Origin: Flavobacterium sp. AG291
GTDB taxonomy: Bacteria > Bacteroidota > Bacteroidia > Flavobacteriales > Flavobacteriaceae
Reading direction: 5' to 3'
Length of the DNA: 64,000 nucleotides
Assembly: GCF_003350375.1 (NCBI RefSeq)
Contig: NZ_QQAR01000002.1
Coordinates: 62,001 to 126,000, forward strand
Positions within the stretch are counted from its first letter, which is position 1. Every line of letters begins with the position of its first letter. Shown here piece by piece: positions 26,843 to 36,053 of the stretch. Under the pieces are notes generated by a model. The model searched no databases and was not told the DNA's origin. It saw nothing but the letters and a program-made list of their open reading frames with translations. The translations under genes and the position numbers were made by a program.

Positions 26843-27121
26843 ATGAGTAACAAAAAAATGATTTTAGGTATTGCAGCGGGAGTTGCAGCCTTAGCAGTTG
26901 TAGGTATCATCCTTAAAAGAAGAGGACATTTAGATGGCATCATCGGTAAAGCTGAAGAGTTGGGAAGCGATCTTGCTGATAAATATTCTAACATTAAAGA
27001 ATCAGCACGCAAAAAATTTGATGAAGTTGTAGAAAAAGGTGGCGAAATTGCAGACAAATTAGCGTCTCAAGCTGATAAAGCAGTTGATACCGCTAAAACT
27101 ACACCTACAGCAAGAGCATAA
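26843..27121 (+). CDS. YtxH-like small membrane-associated protein
   Basis: 92 aa from the ATG at 26843; the frame is open from a GTG at 26783, but the family begins with MSNKK and a membrane segment (MILGIAAGVAALAVVGIIL). The rest is helical with Ala/Lys/Asp heptads (KAEELGSDLADKYSNIKESA, GGEIADKLASQADKAVDTAK). YtxH-like proteins are stress-linked and of unknown function. Confidence 0.78.
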   Translation: MSNKKMILGIAAGVAALAVVGIILKRRGHLDGIIGKAEELGSDLADKYSNIKESARKKFDEVVEKGGEIADKLASQADKAVDTAKTTPTARA

Positions 27122-27140
27122 TTTTAATTGCATACTTAAT

Positions 27141-27172
27141 AAAAGCTCCTTATTCTAGAATAAGGAGCTTTT
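27141..27172. terminator. Perfect 32-bp palindrome acting as terminator
   Basis: The arms 27141-27156 and 27157-27172 are exact complements with no spacer, starting AAAAGCTCCTTATTCT, followed by GTTTTTTA. It lies between the YtxH-like stop (27121) and the next start (27197). Confidence 0.85.
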
Positions 27173-27196
27173 GTTTTTTACATTTATATAAAAATC

Positions 27197-27637
27197 ATGG
27201 CTATGAAATATAATATCTTACTGCTTTCAGGTTTAATTGCATTAATAATAGCCTGTAGCACCAAAAACAATGTAGCTTCCAATAATAAAGATTTAAGTGA
27301 GATCAGATCTAAAAATGATACCATCCGTATTGCAAATGATTCTCTTGAGTATGAAATAATAATTATTGATCCGGGGTTTAATTCCTGGCTTGCATCCCGT
27401 GCCAAACCAAGAGGATTTTACGGACAACCTTATCTTGAGAATAAAAACAGGTTTTGGGTCAACGAATGGAATGCCCGTGCTATGAATCCTCAGCGCTTTG
27501 GAGAACTTTATCAAATGCAGATAGACTATAAACCACAAATAAATTATGGTTATGAGGTAAACTATCTTCTTTACAATTATCTTGTTTTCTTTCAGGTAAC
27601 TAATAACCAAAAACTAGGTGGAATAATCCCACAATAG
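27197..27637 (+). CDS. DUF6146-like lipoprotein
   Basis: 146 aa. Lipoprotein signal ILLLSGLIALIIAC. The conserved C-terminal part reads YENKNRFWVNEWNARA-like and NPQRFGELYQMQIDYKPQ, then NYGYEVNYLLYNYLVFFQ, which I associate with the Bacteroidota DUF6146 family. Role unknown. The ATG at 27197 gives the best signal; a second ATG follows two codons later. Confidence 0.78.
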   Translation: MAMKYNILLLSGLIALIIACSTKNNVASNNKDLSEIRSKNDTIRIANDSLEYEIIIIDPGFNSWLASRAKPRGFYGQPYLENKNRFWVNEWNARAMNPQRFGELYQMQIDYKPQINYGYEVNYLLYNYLVFFQVTNNQKLGGIIPQ

Positions 27638-27683
27638 AATAAATTTATAATTTGGAATAATTATAAATAATACTCTTAAAAGC

Positions 27684-27714
27684 TTGCTAAGCAAGACCAA
27701 AACCGGTATATTTG
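27684..27714 (+). promoter_or_regulatory. Promoter of the DUF6787-like gene
   Basis: TTG at 27684-27686, 20 bases of spacer, then TATATTTG at 27707-27714, 17 bases before the ATG at 27732. A CTTGC-TAA-GCAAG inverted repeat (27683-27695) covers the -33 element and might be an operator. Confidence 0.7.
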
Positions 27715-27731
27715 CTACTTTAATAGCCGAA

Positions 27732-28052
27732 ATGGGAAATTTAAAACAGCGTTGGGGAATTACAAACAATTTTCAGTTTGTTATAATATTAATTGTTTTT
27801 GCACTTACAGGATCTACATCAGCTTACCTGGCTAAACCTGTATTAGCCTGGATAGGAATTACAAGGGATACATTTTCGCCTTTGCTCTATTGGCCTCTTT
27901 ATGTTGTGCTAATCTTCCCTATCTATCAGGTATTATTATTATCTTATGGATTTATATTTGGCCAATTTAAATTTTTCTGGTGGTTTGAAAAAAAAATGCT
28001 GAAATCATTAGGACTTGGTTTTCTTTTTAAAAATGAAAAGCCCTCTGAATAG
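27732..28052 (+). CDS. DUF6787-like membrane protein
   Basis: 106 aa from the ATG at 27732. A longer frame from a TTG at 27684 would translate through the promoter and is rejected. The start (LKQRWGITNNFQFVIILIVF, then ALTGSTSAYLAKPVLAW) and two hydrophobic segments (about 15-40 and 58-82) fit the small DUF6787-like family of Bacteroidota. Function unknown. Confidence 0.75.
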   Translation: MGNLKQRWGITNNFQFVIILIVFALTGSTSAYLAKPVLAWIGITRDTFSPLLYWPLYVVLIFPIYQVLLLSYGFIFGQFKFFWWFEKKMLKSLGLGFLFKNEKPSE

Positions 28053-28084
28053 AGAGCTTTTAAAACCAACATTACTATAACTGA

Positions 28085-28744
28085 TTACTGCTTAAGTTTT
28101 GATTTATAATTCTTTTTAAGCTTATCCAGTTTAGGTGTAATTACAGCTGAACAGTAAGGCTGATTAGGATTTTGAGCATAATAATCCTGATGATAATCTT
28201 CCGCAGGATAGAACACTGATGCCTTACTTACTTTTGTAACAATATTTTTACCATAAATATGCTGATCTGTCAGCAACTTTATAAAGTTTTCAGCTGCAGA
28301 CTTTTGTGCTTCTGAAGTATAAAAAATTTCACTTCTGTATTGCGTACCAACATCAGCCCCTTGTTTGTTTAAGGTGGTAGGGTCATGAGTTGCAAAAAAG
28401 ATTTCCAGTAAATCCTCATAAGCTACTTCATCCGGATTGAATTCAATTTTAATTGCTTCTGCATGCCCTGTATTACCTGTACAAACCTCTCTGTAAGTAG
28501 GATTTTCTGTCTTACCACCAATGTATCCTGAAGTAACCTTTTCAACCCCTTTCAGATCAGTAAAAAATGCTTCTGTACACCAAAAGCAGCCACCTGCAAA
28601 AATAGCAGTTTCCATTTTTTTGTTATCCATTTTTAAATCTCCCTCTTTAGATTTTATTGCTCCCGTTTCAGGATTTTGTTTCGACTGACATGATAAAGAA
28701 ACCAATGCCAACACGACTACAAGTACATTTTTCATATTTGTCAT
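28085..28744 (-). CDS. msrA: Peptide-methionine (S)-S-oxide reductase, exported lipoprotein form
   Basis: 219 aa. Signal with lipobox (VVVLALVSLSC) followed by the MsrA domain from about residue 45: AIFAGGCFWCTEAFFTDLKG with the catalytic Cys, then GHAEAIKIEFNPDEVAYEDL and QYRSEIFYTSEAQ. It repairs oxidised methionine; the signal suggests it works on envelope proteins. There is no fused MsrB domain. An ATG three codons inside the frame is an alternative start. Confidence 0.93.
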   Translation of the reverse strand: MTNMKNVLVVVLALVSLSCQSKQNPETGAIKSKEGDLKMDNKKMETAIFAGGCFWCTEAFFTDLKGVEKVTSGYIGGKTENPTYREVCTGNTGHAEAIKIEFNPDEVAYEDLLEIFFATHDPTTLNKQGADVGTQYRSEIFYTSEAQKSAAENFIKLLTDQHIYGKNIVTKVSKASVFYPAEDYHQDYYAQNPNQPYCSAVITPKLDKLKKNYKSKLKQ

Positions 28745-28873
28745 CTAAGTTAATGATATAAGCTTTTTATGAAAAAACATTAACCATGTTTTAAAATATA
28801 CATACGAAATATTGTGCCAAAAAAGATTTATTATCTTTTAAATTGTTTGTTTCTTTGTGAAAAACGAACATTG

Positions 28874-29542
28874 ATGATACAGGCTTCAAACATTCATAAA
28901 TATTACGACAAACTTCATGTTTTAAAAGGCGTTGATCTCCATATAAAAAAGGGGGAAATCGTCTCTATAGTTGGTGCATCGGGTGCGGGAAAAACAACAT
29001 TGCTGCAAATATTAGGCACACTTGATAAACCAGGTAAAGAAAGCGGCACAAACCTTATTATCAATAATGAAGATGTCCTTAAAATGAAGGATAAAACCCT
29101 GTCTAAGTTTCGTAACCTGCAACTTGGATTTATTTTTCAGTTTCACCAACTCCTACCAGAATTTACAGCATTAGAAAATGTTTGCATTCCGGCCTACATT
29201 GCAGGAAAACCAAAAACGGAAACGGAAACTGAAGCAAAACGTCTCTTAGAATACTTAGGTTTGTCACACAGGATTGACCATAAACCAGGGGAGCTTTCAG
29301 GAGGTGAACAACAGCGTGTTGCAGTAGCCAGAGCACTTATCAACAAACCTGCTGTAATATTTGCTGACGAACCATCTGGAAACCTGGACACTGCATCTGC
29401 AGAAAACCTACATCAGCTATTCTTCAAACTTCGTGATGAAATGGGCCAGACATTTGTTATTGTTACCCACAACGAAGAGCTGGCCAATATGGCAGACAGG
29501 AAGCTTGTAATGAGCGATGGGCTGATTGTTTCTCAAGGTTAG
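28874..29542 (+). CDS. lolD: Lipoprotein-releasing ABC transporter ATP-binding protein
   Basis: 222 aa from the ATG at 28874; the frame is open to 28814, but the family starts [11 protein letters not shown]. Walker A is [13 protein letters not shown], the Q-loop lies in [14 protein letters not shown], the signature is [15 protein letters not shown], and Walker B is [12 protein letters not shown]. This is the MacB/LolD subfamily, which powers release of lipoproteins from the inner membrane. No lolC/E permease is adjacent. Confidence 0.88.
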   Translation: MIQASNIHKYYDKLHVLKGVDLHIKKGEIVSIVGASGAGKTTLLQILGTLDKPGKESGTNLIINNEDVLKMKDKTLSKFRNLQLGFIFQFHQLLPEFTALENVCIPAYIAGKPKTETETEAKRLLEYLGLSHRIDHKPGELSGGEQQRVAVARALINKPAVIFADEPSGNLDTASAENLHQLFFKLRDEMGQTFVIVTHNEELANMADRKLVMSDGLIVSQG

Positions 29543-29596
29543 TTTTCAGTCGCAGTCGCAGTCATAAGATAAGTCTTTATTGAATATCTTTGCCTC

Positions 29597-30373
29597 ATGG
29601 AAATGAAAATGAATGCCGATGAGTTACGCTCATTCCTTGACGAAAAAGTAATTCAATACAACAATCAGGATTTTATAGATACCGATCCTGTACAAATACC
29701 ACACTTATTTACCCAAAAAGAAGATGTTGAAATTGCAGGTTTTTTGGCTGCTACCATAGCGTGGGGCAACAGAAAAATGATTATCAATAATGCTAAAAAG
29801 ATGGTGAATCTAATGGGAAATAGTCCATATGATTTTATCATTAATCACAAAGACCATCATCTTGATGATTTAGAAAATTTTGTTCATCGTACATTTAACG
29901 GTTCTGACTTCACTACATTCATTAAGGCACTCCAAAATATCTACCAAAATCATAACGGACTGGAAGCCGTTTTTGCAAAACATCAGCAAAAAGAAGGCAT
30001 GCAGAAAGCCATACATGAATTCAAAAAGGTTTTCTTTGAGATAGAACATCAAAACCGTACACAAAAACATGTTTCCGATCCTCTGGCAGGTTCAGCGGCG
30101 AAACGCATAAACATGTACCTTAGATGGATGGTACGTAATGATAATTCAGGTGTAGACCTTGGTATCTGGAAGAGTATCTCTACTTCTACCCTATCATGCC
30201 CTCTTGATGTACATTCAGGTAATGTAGCCCGAAAGCTTGGAATTCTTACCCGTAAGCAAAATGATGCTAAAGCATTGCATGAACTTGATACTCAACTACG
30301 CCTTATGGACGCTAATGATCCCGTAAAATATGATTTTGCTTTGTTTGGCCTTGGAGTATTTGAAGGGTTCTGA
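29597..30373 (+). CDS. TIGR02757/DUF2400 family protein
   Basis: 258 aa. Recognisable by FTQKEDVEIAGFLAATIAWG, then DPLAGSAAKRINMYLRWMVR and KYDFALFGLGVFEGF. The family looks like a helix-hairpin-helix DNA-glycosylase-like fold with unknown activity. A TATCTTTG sequence lies only four bases before the ATG. Its stop (30371-30373) directly abuts the stop of the convergent permease. Confidence 0.88.
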   Translation: MEMKMNADELRSFLDEKVIQYNNQDFIDTDPVQIPHLFTQKEDVEIAGFLAATIAWGNRKMIINNAKKMVNLMGNSPYDFIINHKDHHLDDLENFVHRTFNGSDFTTFIKALQNIYQNHNGLEAVFAKHQQKEGMQKAIHEFKKVFFEIEHQNRTQKHVSDPLAGSAAKRINMYLRWMVRNDNSGVDLGIWKSISTSTLSCPLDVHSGNVARKLGILTRKQNDAKALHELDTQLRLMDANDPVKYDFALFGLGVFEGF

Positions 30374-32068
30374 TTATTCAGCTATCTCTGCTGTTGTATT
30401 CAATTTACTATTATTCCTGCTGTATAGGAAATAAATCACTAAGCCTATAAGTAGCCATAATCCAAACCATTTCCAGTTAGACAATGCCATACCTGTAAGC
30501 AGATAGCAGCAAGACACAAGCCCTAACAATGGTATAAGGGAAAGGTTTTTCAAAAAGGCCAATACAGCCATTACAATACAGAATAAAAAGAATATATCCA
30601 TTGATATATTAGCAGTCAAAGCATTGCTATCTCCGGAAAAATCGAACGAGTTGCTAAAGAAATCAGGAAAAGCATAATGAACAATTACTGTTGACAGAAC
30701 TAATAGTATAGGGAAAATATATTTCGAATTAATATACGGTATCCTAAATTTTCCTCTGGTTTGTCTTTCGGCCATTTCTTCAGCACTCTGAGGAGAAAGC
30801 ATCAGTACACCGCCACATACAAGTACAAAAGCAAACAGTGTACCTATGCTGGTAAAATCAAGTACAAAATTCTCATCGGTAAAGAAAATTGGTAATCCTA
30901 CAACAATACCCGTAATAATAGTTGCAAATCCCGGAGTCTTGTATTTAGGATGTATTTTAGAGAATTTTTCAGGCATAAGACCGTCGCGGCTCATGGTCAT
31001 CCATATACGGGGCTGACCAAGCTGGAAAACAAGCATAACACTAGTCATAGCTACCACAGCAGCTACAGATACTATATACAGCATCCATTTTACCCCTTTA
31101 AGCTTAAATATTTCGGCCAAAGGATCACTTACTCCCAATAGTTCATAAGACACCATTCCGGTAAGAACCAGAGCAAGTATTATATATAATACTGTACAAA
31201 TAACTAACGAATAGATCATACCTTTTGGCAGGTCACGCTGAGGATTCTTGGATTCTTCTGCTAGTGTAGATACAGCATCAAAACCAATATAAGCAAAAAA
31301 AACAGCCGAAACCCCTGCCATTACACCACCAAAACCGTGTGGCATAAAGGGAGTCCAGTTTTCAATATCAATATAAAAGGCTCCTACAACAATAATTAGC
31401 AATATGATAAGCAATTTTACATATACCATTGCATTACTGAAGTTCTTAGATTCTTTTGTACCTCTGTAAACCAGATAGGTAATCAATAAATTGATTACTA
31501 CGGCCGGTAAATCGAATATTACTTTAAGGCTTCCAATCATAGGCGCAGTTTGCCATGCCGATAAGCCTTCTCCCGGTTTATTAGCTAAAAAAGCTTCGTG
31601 AGCGGCGTGGTGATTTATGGTAAGCCATTCAGGAAGATGAATATTGACCGCTTCCAGAAGATTTGTAAAATAACCGCTCCATGAAAAGGCAATATAAATG
31701 TTACCTATAGAATATTCCATAATAAGGGCCCAACCTATTATCCATGCAAAAAGCTCTCCGAAAGACACATAAGCATATGTATAAGCACTACCGGAAACTG
31801 GTACTCTTGAAGCGAATTCTGCATAGCACATAGCAGTAAAACCACAGGCAATAGCACATATTACGTATAAAAGCGTTACTCCGGGACCACCTGAAAAACA
31901 TGCATTTCCGATAGCACTAAAAGTTCCTCCACCAATAATAGCAGCAATACCGAAAAAAGTCAGGTCACGAACAGTTAATACTTTCTGAAGCCCACCATGT
32001 TCGCCGTCACCACCCTGCTGAACTATCTTTTGAATTGACTTTTTCCTGAATAAATCTTTTAATGCCAT
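30374..32068 (-). CDS. APC-family amino acid permease
   Basis: 564 aa with about 12-14 membrane segments. The N-terminal signature GIAAIIGGGTFSAIGNACFS and the later FFAYIGFDAVSTLAEESKNP belong to the cationic/basic amino-acid transporter (CAT/YfnA) branch of the APC superfamily. Substrate is not decidable. It is divergent from the peroxiredoxin operon; the 230 bases between hold AT-rich sequence and a -7 element for the peroxiredoxin. Confidence 0.9.
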   Translation of the reverse strand: MALKDLFRKKSIQKIVQQGGDGEHGGLQKVLTVRDLTFFGIAAIIGGGTFSAIGNACFSGGPGVTLLYVICAIACGFTAMCYAEFASRVPVSGSAYTYAYVSFGELFAWIIGWALIMEYSIGNIYIAFSWSGYFTNLLEAVNIHLPEWLTINHHAAHEAFLANKPGEGLSAWQTAPMIGSLKVIFDLPAVVINLLITYLVYRGTKESKNFSNAMVYVKLLIILLIIVVGAFYIDIENWTPFMPHGFGGVMAGVSAVFFAYIGFDAVSTLAEESKNPQRDLPKGMIYSLVICTVLYIILALVLTGMVSYELLGVSDPLAEIFKLKGVKWMLYIVSVAAVVAMTSVMLVFQLGQPRIWMTMSRDGLMPEKFSKIHPKYKTPGFATIITGIVVGLPIFFTDENFVLDFTSIGTLFAFVLVCGGVLMLSPQSAEEMAERQTRGKFRIPYINSKYIFPILLVLSTVIVHYAFPDFFSNSFDFSGDSNALTANISMDIFFLFCIVMAVLAFLKNLSLIPLLGLVSCCYLLTGMALSNWKWFGLWLLIGLVIYFLYSRNNSKLNTTAEIAE

Positions 32069-32254
32069 TTAGTTAGGTATAATTTTTAAAATGCTTTATT
32101 AATGAAGTTAACAAATATATAAACTTAATCGAAAAAAGAAAGGTTGGTTTTGCATAATTCATAATATAAACCGTCATTTTGATTACATAGGCATTTTCTA
32201 TGAATACATAAGAAATTATGATTAATGTCATACGAAAACATTGGCCTTATTACC

Positions 32255-32262
32255 TATTTTTG
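32255..32262 (+). promoter_or_regulatory. -7 element of the peroxiredoxin operon
   Basis: TATTTTTG matches TAnnTTTG, 36 bases before the ATG at 32299. A good -33 TTG at 19-22 bases is not seen, as TTGG at 32241 is too close. Confidence 0.4.
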
Positions 32263-32298
32263 CAACGGTAAAAAATTAATAACCCTAAAATTTACATT

Positions 32299-32937
32299 AT
32301 GTCATTAGTAGGAAAAAAATTCCCTAGCATTGCTGTTGATGCGATCTCTGAAATGGGAGACAATCTATCAATCAACATTTTCGAAGAAGCAGTAAACAAC
32401 AACAAAAAAGTACTACTATTCTGGTATCCTAAAGATTTTACTTTTGTTTGTCCAACTGAACTTCACGCTTTCCAGGCAGCTCTTGGTGAATTCGAAAAAA
32501 GAAACACTGTTGTAATCGGTGCATCATGTGACACTAACGAAGTTCACTTTGCATGGTTAAATACTCCAAAAGATAAAGGTGGAATCGAAGGTGTAACTTA
32601 CCCTCTTCTTGCTGACACTAACAGAAACCTTTCTAATGTACTTGGTATCCTTGATATCGAATCTTCAGAGTACAATGACGAAACGGATTCAGTAATCCTT
32701 ACAGGTTCTAATGTAACTTACAGAGCTACTTACCTTGTTGACGAAACAGGAAAAATTTTCCACGAAAGCGTTAACGATATGCCTCTTGGGCGTAACGTAG
32801 CTGAGTACCTGAGACTTATCGATGCTTATACCCACGTACAAACTAAAGGTGAAGTTTGCCCTGCAAACTGGGAAGAAGGAAAAGAAGCAATGACTGCTGA
32901 CCGTACAGGTGTAGCTGCTTACCTTTCTGCCAACTAA
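32299..32937 (+). CDS. 2-Cys peroxiredoxin (Prx1/AhpC type)
   Basis: 212 aa. The peroxidatic Cys lies in PKDFTFVCPTELHAFQ, and the resolving Cys lies in the C-terminal GEVCPANWEEG. It reduces hydrogen peroxide and organic peroxides. The thioredoxin-like gene 15 bases downstream is the natural reductant, with DUF6952-like third. Codon use looks like a highly expressed gene (few rare codons, many AAC/GAA). Confidence 0.94.
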   Translation: MSLVGKKFPSIAVDAISEMGDNLSINIFEEAVNNNKKVLLFWYPKDFTFVCPTELHAFQAALGEFEKRNTVVIGASCDTNEVHFAWLNTPKDKGGIEGVTYPLLADTNRNLSNVLGILDIESSEYNDETDSVILTGSNVTYRATYLVDETGKIFHESVNDMPLGRNVAEYLRLIDAYTHVQTKGEVCPANWEEGKEAMTADRTGVAAYLSAN

Positions 32938-32952
32938 TTAAAAATAAAGATC

Positions 32953-33267
32953 ATGTTGCAAGAACTTGAAAAGGATAATTTAGCAGAGATCGTTGCCGGT
33001 AATGAAACTGTTGTAGTACAGTACTCAGCCGGATGGTGCGGTAACTGCAGGATCATGAAGCCAAAATTCAAAAAAATGGCTACTGAAAATGAAAATGTAA
33101 CGTTTGTAATTGCCGATGCTGAAAATTTCCCTGAATCAAGGAAACTTGCAAAGGTTGATAACCTGCCTACATTTGCTACCTTTAAAAATGGTGCGCTTGT
33201 AAATCAGGTACAAACAAATAAAGTCGAAGTTTTAACAGATTTAGTCAATGAAGTTACCAGTAATTAA
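32953..33267 (+). CDS. Thioredoxin-family protein
   Basis: 104 aa. The active site is SAGWCGNCRIMKPKF, with GN instead of the usual GP between the cysteines, which should alter the redox potential. The cis-Pro lies in DNLPTFATFKNG. It probably recycles the adjacent peroxiredoxin. Its 3' end overlaps the next gene by 20 bases. Confidence 0.92.
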   Translation: MLQELEKDNLAEIVAGNETVVVQYSAGWCGNCRIMKPKFKKMATENENVTFVIADAENFPESRKLAKVDNLPTFATFKNGALVNQVQTNKVEVLTDLVNEVTSN

Positions 33268-33508
33268 ACACCTTACCCAATTCATTGAGGACAACGACCA
33301 GGATTACATCATAGAAACTCTTGAGGTACTTGAAGCACTCACAGAAGTTCCCTCATTAAAAGATGAAGAACTTGATGTTATTGGTGAACTTATCTCGAAC
33401 ATGTATGGTGCACTCGAGGTAAACAAAATGATTAAAGACGGAACCGACAAAAAAGAAGCCCTGAATACATTTATGAAAAGGGTTCTTGGTGCCATCGATA
33501 AAGACTAA
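33248..33508 (+). CDS. DUF6952-like small protein of the peroxiredoxin operon
   Basis: 86 aa, acidic and all-helical (KHLTQFIEDNDQDYIIETLE, later LDVIGELISNMYGALEVNKM). It overlaps the thioredoxin gene by 20 bases, so it is coupled. The family as I know it keeps this neighbourhood in Flavobacteriia, which suggests a helper role in peroxide defence; no activity is known. Confidence 0.8.
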   Translation: MKLPVIKHLTQFIEDNDQDYIIETLEVLEALTEVPSLKDEELDVIGELISNMYGALEVNKMIKDGTDKKEALNTFMKRVLGAIDKD

Positions 33509-33526
33509 AGCTTACTTTAAATACTA

Positions 33527-33557
33527 AAAACGCTTCCGTTTCCGGAAGCGTTTTTTT
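33527..33557 (+). terminator. Terminator of the peroxiredoxin operon
   Basis: AAAACGCTTCCG (33527-33538) pairs with CGGAAGCGTTTT (33543-33554), then a T-run. Its stem is nearly the same as the terminators at 35336 and 36838. Confidence 0.92.
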
Positions 33558-33594
33558 ATTGTGTGAAGTTTCTAAATATCCCTAAAAATAGGGA

Positions 33595-33625
33595 TTGTAG
33601 GCATTCACAAGTTGCCATAATTTTG
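33595..33625 (+). promoter_or_regulatory. Promoter of the large lipoprotein gene
   Basis: TTG at 33595-33597, 20-base spacer, TAATTTTG at 33618-33625, 25 bases before the ATG at 33651. It matches the Bacteroidota housekeeping pattern well. Confidence 0.7.
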
Positions 33626-33650
33626 TTTTATAAAGCAAAATCGACACAAT

Positions 33651-35315
33651 ATGAAAAGATTATTACTACAAATTTTAGTCACTACAGCGGTAATTTTATT
33701 AACTGTATCCTGTTCAAAGGACGACGATACCAATACTGAGCCTGTAAATCAGAATGGAGGTGAAATACTTACATCTCAATTTGTAAAAATCAATCTGCCT
33801 AATACCCAGCTATCACAAGATGAATATGAAGGCACTTTTGGTACAGTACCAGTTAAACTTTTAAAAACAGGTGAATTTGAGTTAACATTTTATGTTCCTT
33901 CAACACAAACAGGCGATTCGGTCCTCTCAATACCTGCACTTAATGCTAATATAAGCTATGAAAGCCATCAAAGCACATTGAATGGATCCGCGGATGAAAT
34001 CATTGGAGGGCTTCAAACTAATATGGCTACATTTTCAGCTTCACTTGCTGATGATACTGAATCAAATGAAATTAAAGAAACAATAGAGAATTTCAACACC
34101 TATTATGAAAGTCTGACTGATGAGGAAAAAAATCAAATGGCTTTATTCTATCAGTCAAACAAACAGTTGTTTGATGGTTTAATTCTTAATAATTTCGACA
34201 ACGCAAATGGAAGGATTACAGCTGATGATATTATACTACTTGGAAAGTTTAGTTTTGCTGTCGGTGCAGCAGGACTGGGTGTTGCCGGTGTTATATTAAC
34301 TCCTACCCCTCTGGAAAAAGTTGCTTGTGCGATCATAGCAAGAATAGGTTGCCATAAAGCCAAAGAGTTTCATAATCAACTTGCAGAAAGAAACTTAAAT
34401 ACAGTAGGACTAGTGGTAGATGAAATATTAGGAACTAATGATCGAGGAGGGAACGGAATCAATCTTGTAGATAATGTTGCCGCAACTATAAGTTTAAGTA
34501 CTTCTGACAGAGGAATTGTTGAAAGCGACAGAAATAGCAACGCTGAAGGTATTAAAGAATACTTTGAGGATCATGATAAATTCAATGGTTGGATTTCTAA
34601 GCTTAATACAGTCATTGATGCATTGAACACTATTCCATTTGTAAATATAAATAAAGCTCCAATAGTAAGTCTAGGGACTTCAAGTCAGGCAGAAAACACC
34701 CCTGTAAATCAGGAAATATTCAACAAGATTAGTTTCAGTATTAATAATGAATATATTTCAATTGTTTCAGTTAATCTAAATCAACAGAATCAATTAACCA
34801 TTAAAGTTAAAGTTTCTGGTAATCCTCCTGCGGGTCCAATTGAAACATATCTTAACTATAGTTATAGTGACAGCTTTAATTCATTTACTGGTAAAGTACC
34901 TATATCAGTTGAAAAAGAAAACTCGCTAGTAGGTGTATGGATTATGGAGTCTTTTGAAAATGGACATGCACCAGGTGAACCTATCACAAATTATGGATTC
35001 GAAATGTGCCCTAATGTTGTTACAGGATCTTATACCACACAAAATTTAACAATAACTTTCACAGAAACCACCTTTAACCAGACAGGAACAGATATTATAG
35101 TTAATGGTAATGTTAGTATTAATGAGAATTGCGTCGTCATTTCTGATGAAACAGATACTGTAACAACGGATAATTATTCAGAAGATGGCACATATATCCT
35201 AAATGGAAATATAATAACAATTACAACAACGGGTGAACCTGAGCCTGCCCAGGAAACAATAACTTTTATTACCGCAGATAAAATTAAAATTGGTGGTGAC
35301 GTTTTTGTGAGGTAA
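33651..35315 (+). CDS. Large lipoprotein with C-terminal lipocalin-like domain
   Basis: 554 aa. Lipobox in TTAVILLTVSC followed by SKDDDT. The middle has a helical acidic segment (TESNEIKETIENFNTYYESL) and a short hydrophobic stretch (FAVGAAGLGVAGVILTPTP) that may be a membrane-inserting hairpin or buried core. The C-terminal 125 residues (LVGVWIMESFENGHAPGEP onward) look like the small lipocalin-like fold often found at the ends of Bacteroidota lipoproteins. Function unknown. Confidence 0.75.
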   Translation: MKRLLLQILVTTAVILLTVSCSKDDDTNTEPVNQNGGEILTSQFVKINLPNTQLSQDEYEGTFGTVPVKLLKTGEFELTFYVPSTQTGDSVLSIPALNANISYESHQSTLNGSADEIIGGLQTNMATFSASLADDTESNEIKETIENFNTYYESLTDEEKNQMALFYQSNKQLFDGLILNNFDNANGRITADDIILLGKFSFAVGAAGLGVAGVILTPTPLEKVACAIIARIGCHKAKEFHNQLAERNLNTVGLVVDEILGTNDRGGNGINLVDNVAATISLSTSDRGIVESDRNSNAEGIKEYFEDHDKFNGWISKLNTVIDALNTIPFVNINKAPIVSLGTSSQAENTPVNQEIFNKISFSINNEYISIVSVNLNQQNQLTIKVKVSGNPPAGPIETYLNYSYSDSFNSFTGKVPISVEKENSLVGVWIMESFENGHAPGEPITNYGFEMCPNVVTGSYTTQNLTITFTETTFNQTGTDIIVNGNVSINENCVVISDETDTVTTDNYSEDGTYILNGNIITITTTGEPEPAQETITFITADKIKIGGDVFVR

Positions 35316-35335
35316 TAAAATAATACTCATTACTA

Positions 35336-35363
35336 AAACGCTTACGGAAACGGGAGCGTTTTT
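35336..35363 (+). terminator. Terminator of the lipoprotein gene
   Basis: AAAACGCT (35336-35343) and AGCGTTTT (35356-35363) with an imperfect inner stem, then T's. It is a degenerate relative of the terminators at 33527 and 36838. Confidence 0.75.
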
Positions 35364-35404
35364 TGTTATAGAATCATTATTTTTACAATCATAAACTATC
35401 AACA

Positions 35405-35965
35405 ATGCACCTATATATAAAAAACATGGTTTGTCCTCGCTGTATTACGGCTGTAAGAAATGAACTCGAACAAATGAAATTCAAAATCAGTTCGGTAGAA
35501 CTGGGCGAAGCAGAAATAGAAGGTGAAATATTAGCAGAAACATTACAAAAACTTGAAGAATCGCTCAAAAAACTTGGTTTTGAACTTATAGGCGATCGTA
35601 AAGGGCGTATTATTGAACAAATAAAAACTGAAATAGTGTATCTGGTTCACCACTCTGACGAGATAATCAAAACAAACTTATCTACTTGGTTAGCAGACAA
35701 ACTTCGATATGACTATACTTATTTAAGTAATCTGTTCTCGGAAGTAGAAGGAACTACTATCGAAAAATATTATATAACCCAACGCGTTGAAAAAGTAAAA
35801 GAACTATTAGTCTATGACGAACTTTCACTTGCAGAAATCGCTGATGCCTTAGGATATAGCAGTGCTGCATACCTTTCCAATCAGTTTAAAAAAGTAACTG
35901 GGCTCACTCCTACCTTCTATAAATCTATAAAAGAAACAAAACGTATAAATATAAACGAACTGTAA
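35405..35965 (+). CDS. HMA-like domain fused to AraC-type helix-turn-helix
   Basis: 186 aa. Residues 1-62 resemble a heavy-metal-associated domain (YIKNMVCPRCITAVRNELEQ, CxxC kept). Residues about 85-180 form an AraC-type DNA-binding domain (LSLAEIADALGYSSAAYLSN, then FKKVTGLTPTFYKS). A metal-sensing regulator is the likely reading, with copper the best guess. It sits 88 bases upstream of an HMA-domain membrane protein that may be its target. Confidence 0.85.
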   Translation: MHLYIKNMVCPRCITAVRNELEQMKFKISSVELGEAEIEGEILAETLQKLEESLKKLGFELIGDRKGRIIEQIKTEIVYLVHHSDEIIKTNLSTWLADKLRYDYTYLSNLFSEVEGTTIEKYYITQRVEKVKELLVYDELSLAEIADALGYSSAAYLSNQFKKVTGLTPTFYKSIKETKRININEL

Positions 35966-36053
35966 ATCTCGTTAATGATTCGAAAAATTCCGTAACTATA
36001 GATTTAATTGTTATGACGAAATTTGTACTATAAACCGTAATTAACAATTAATA

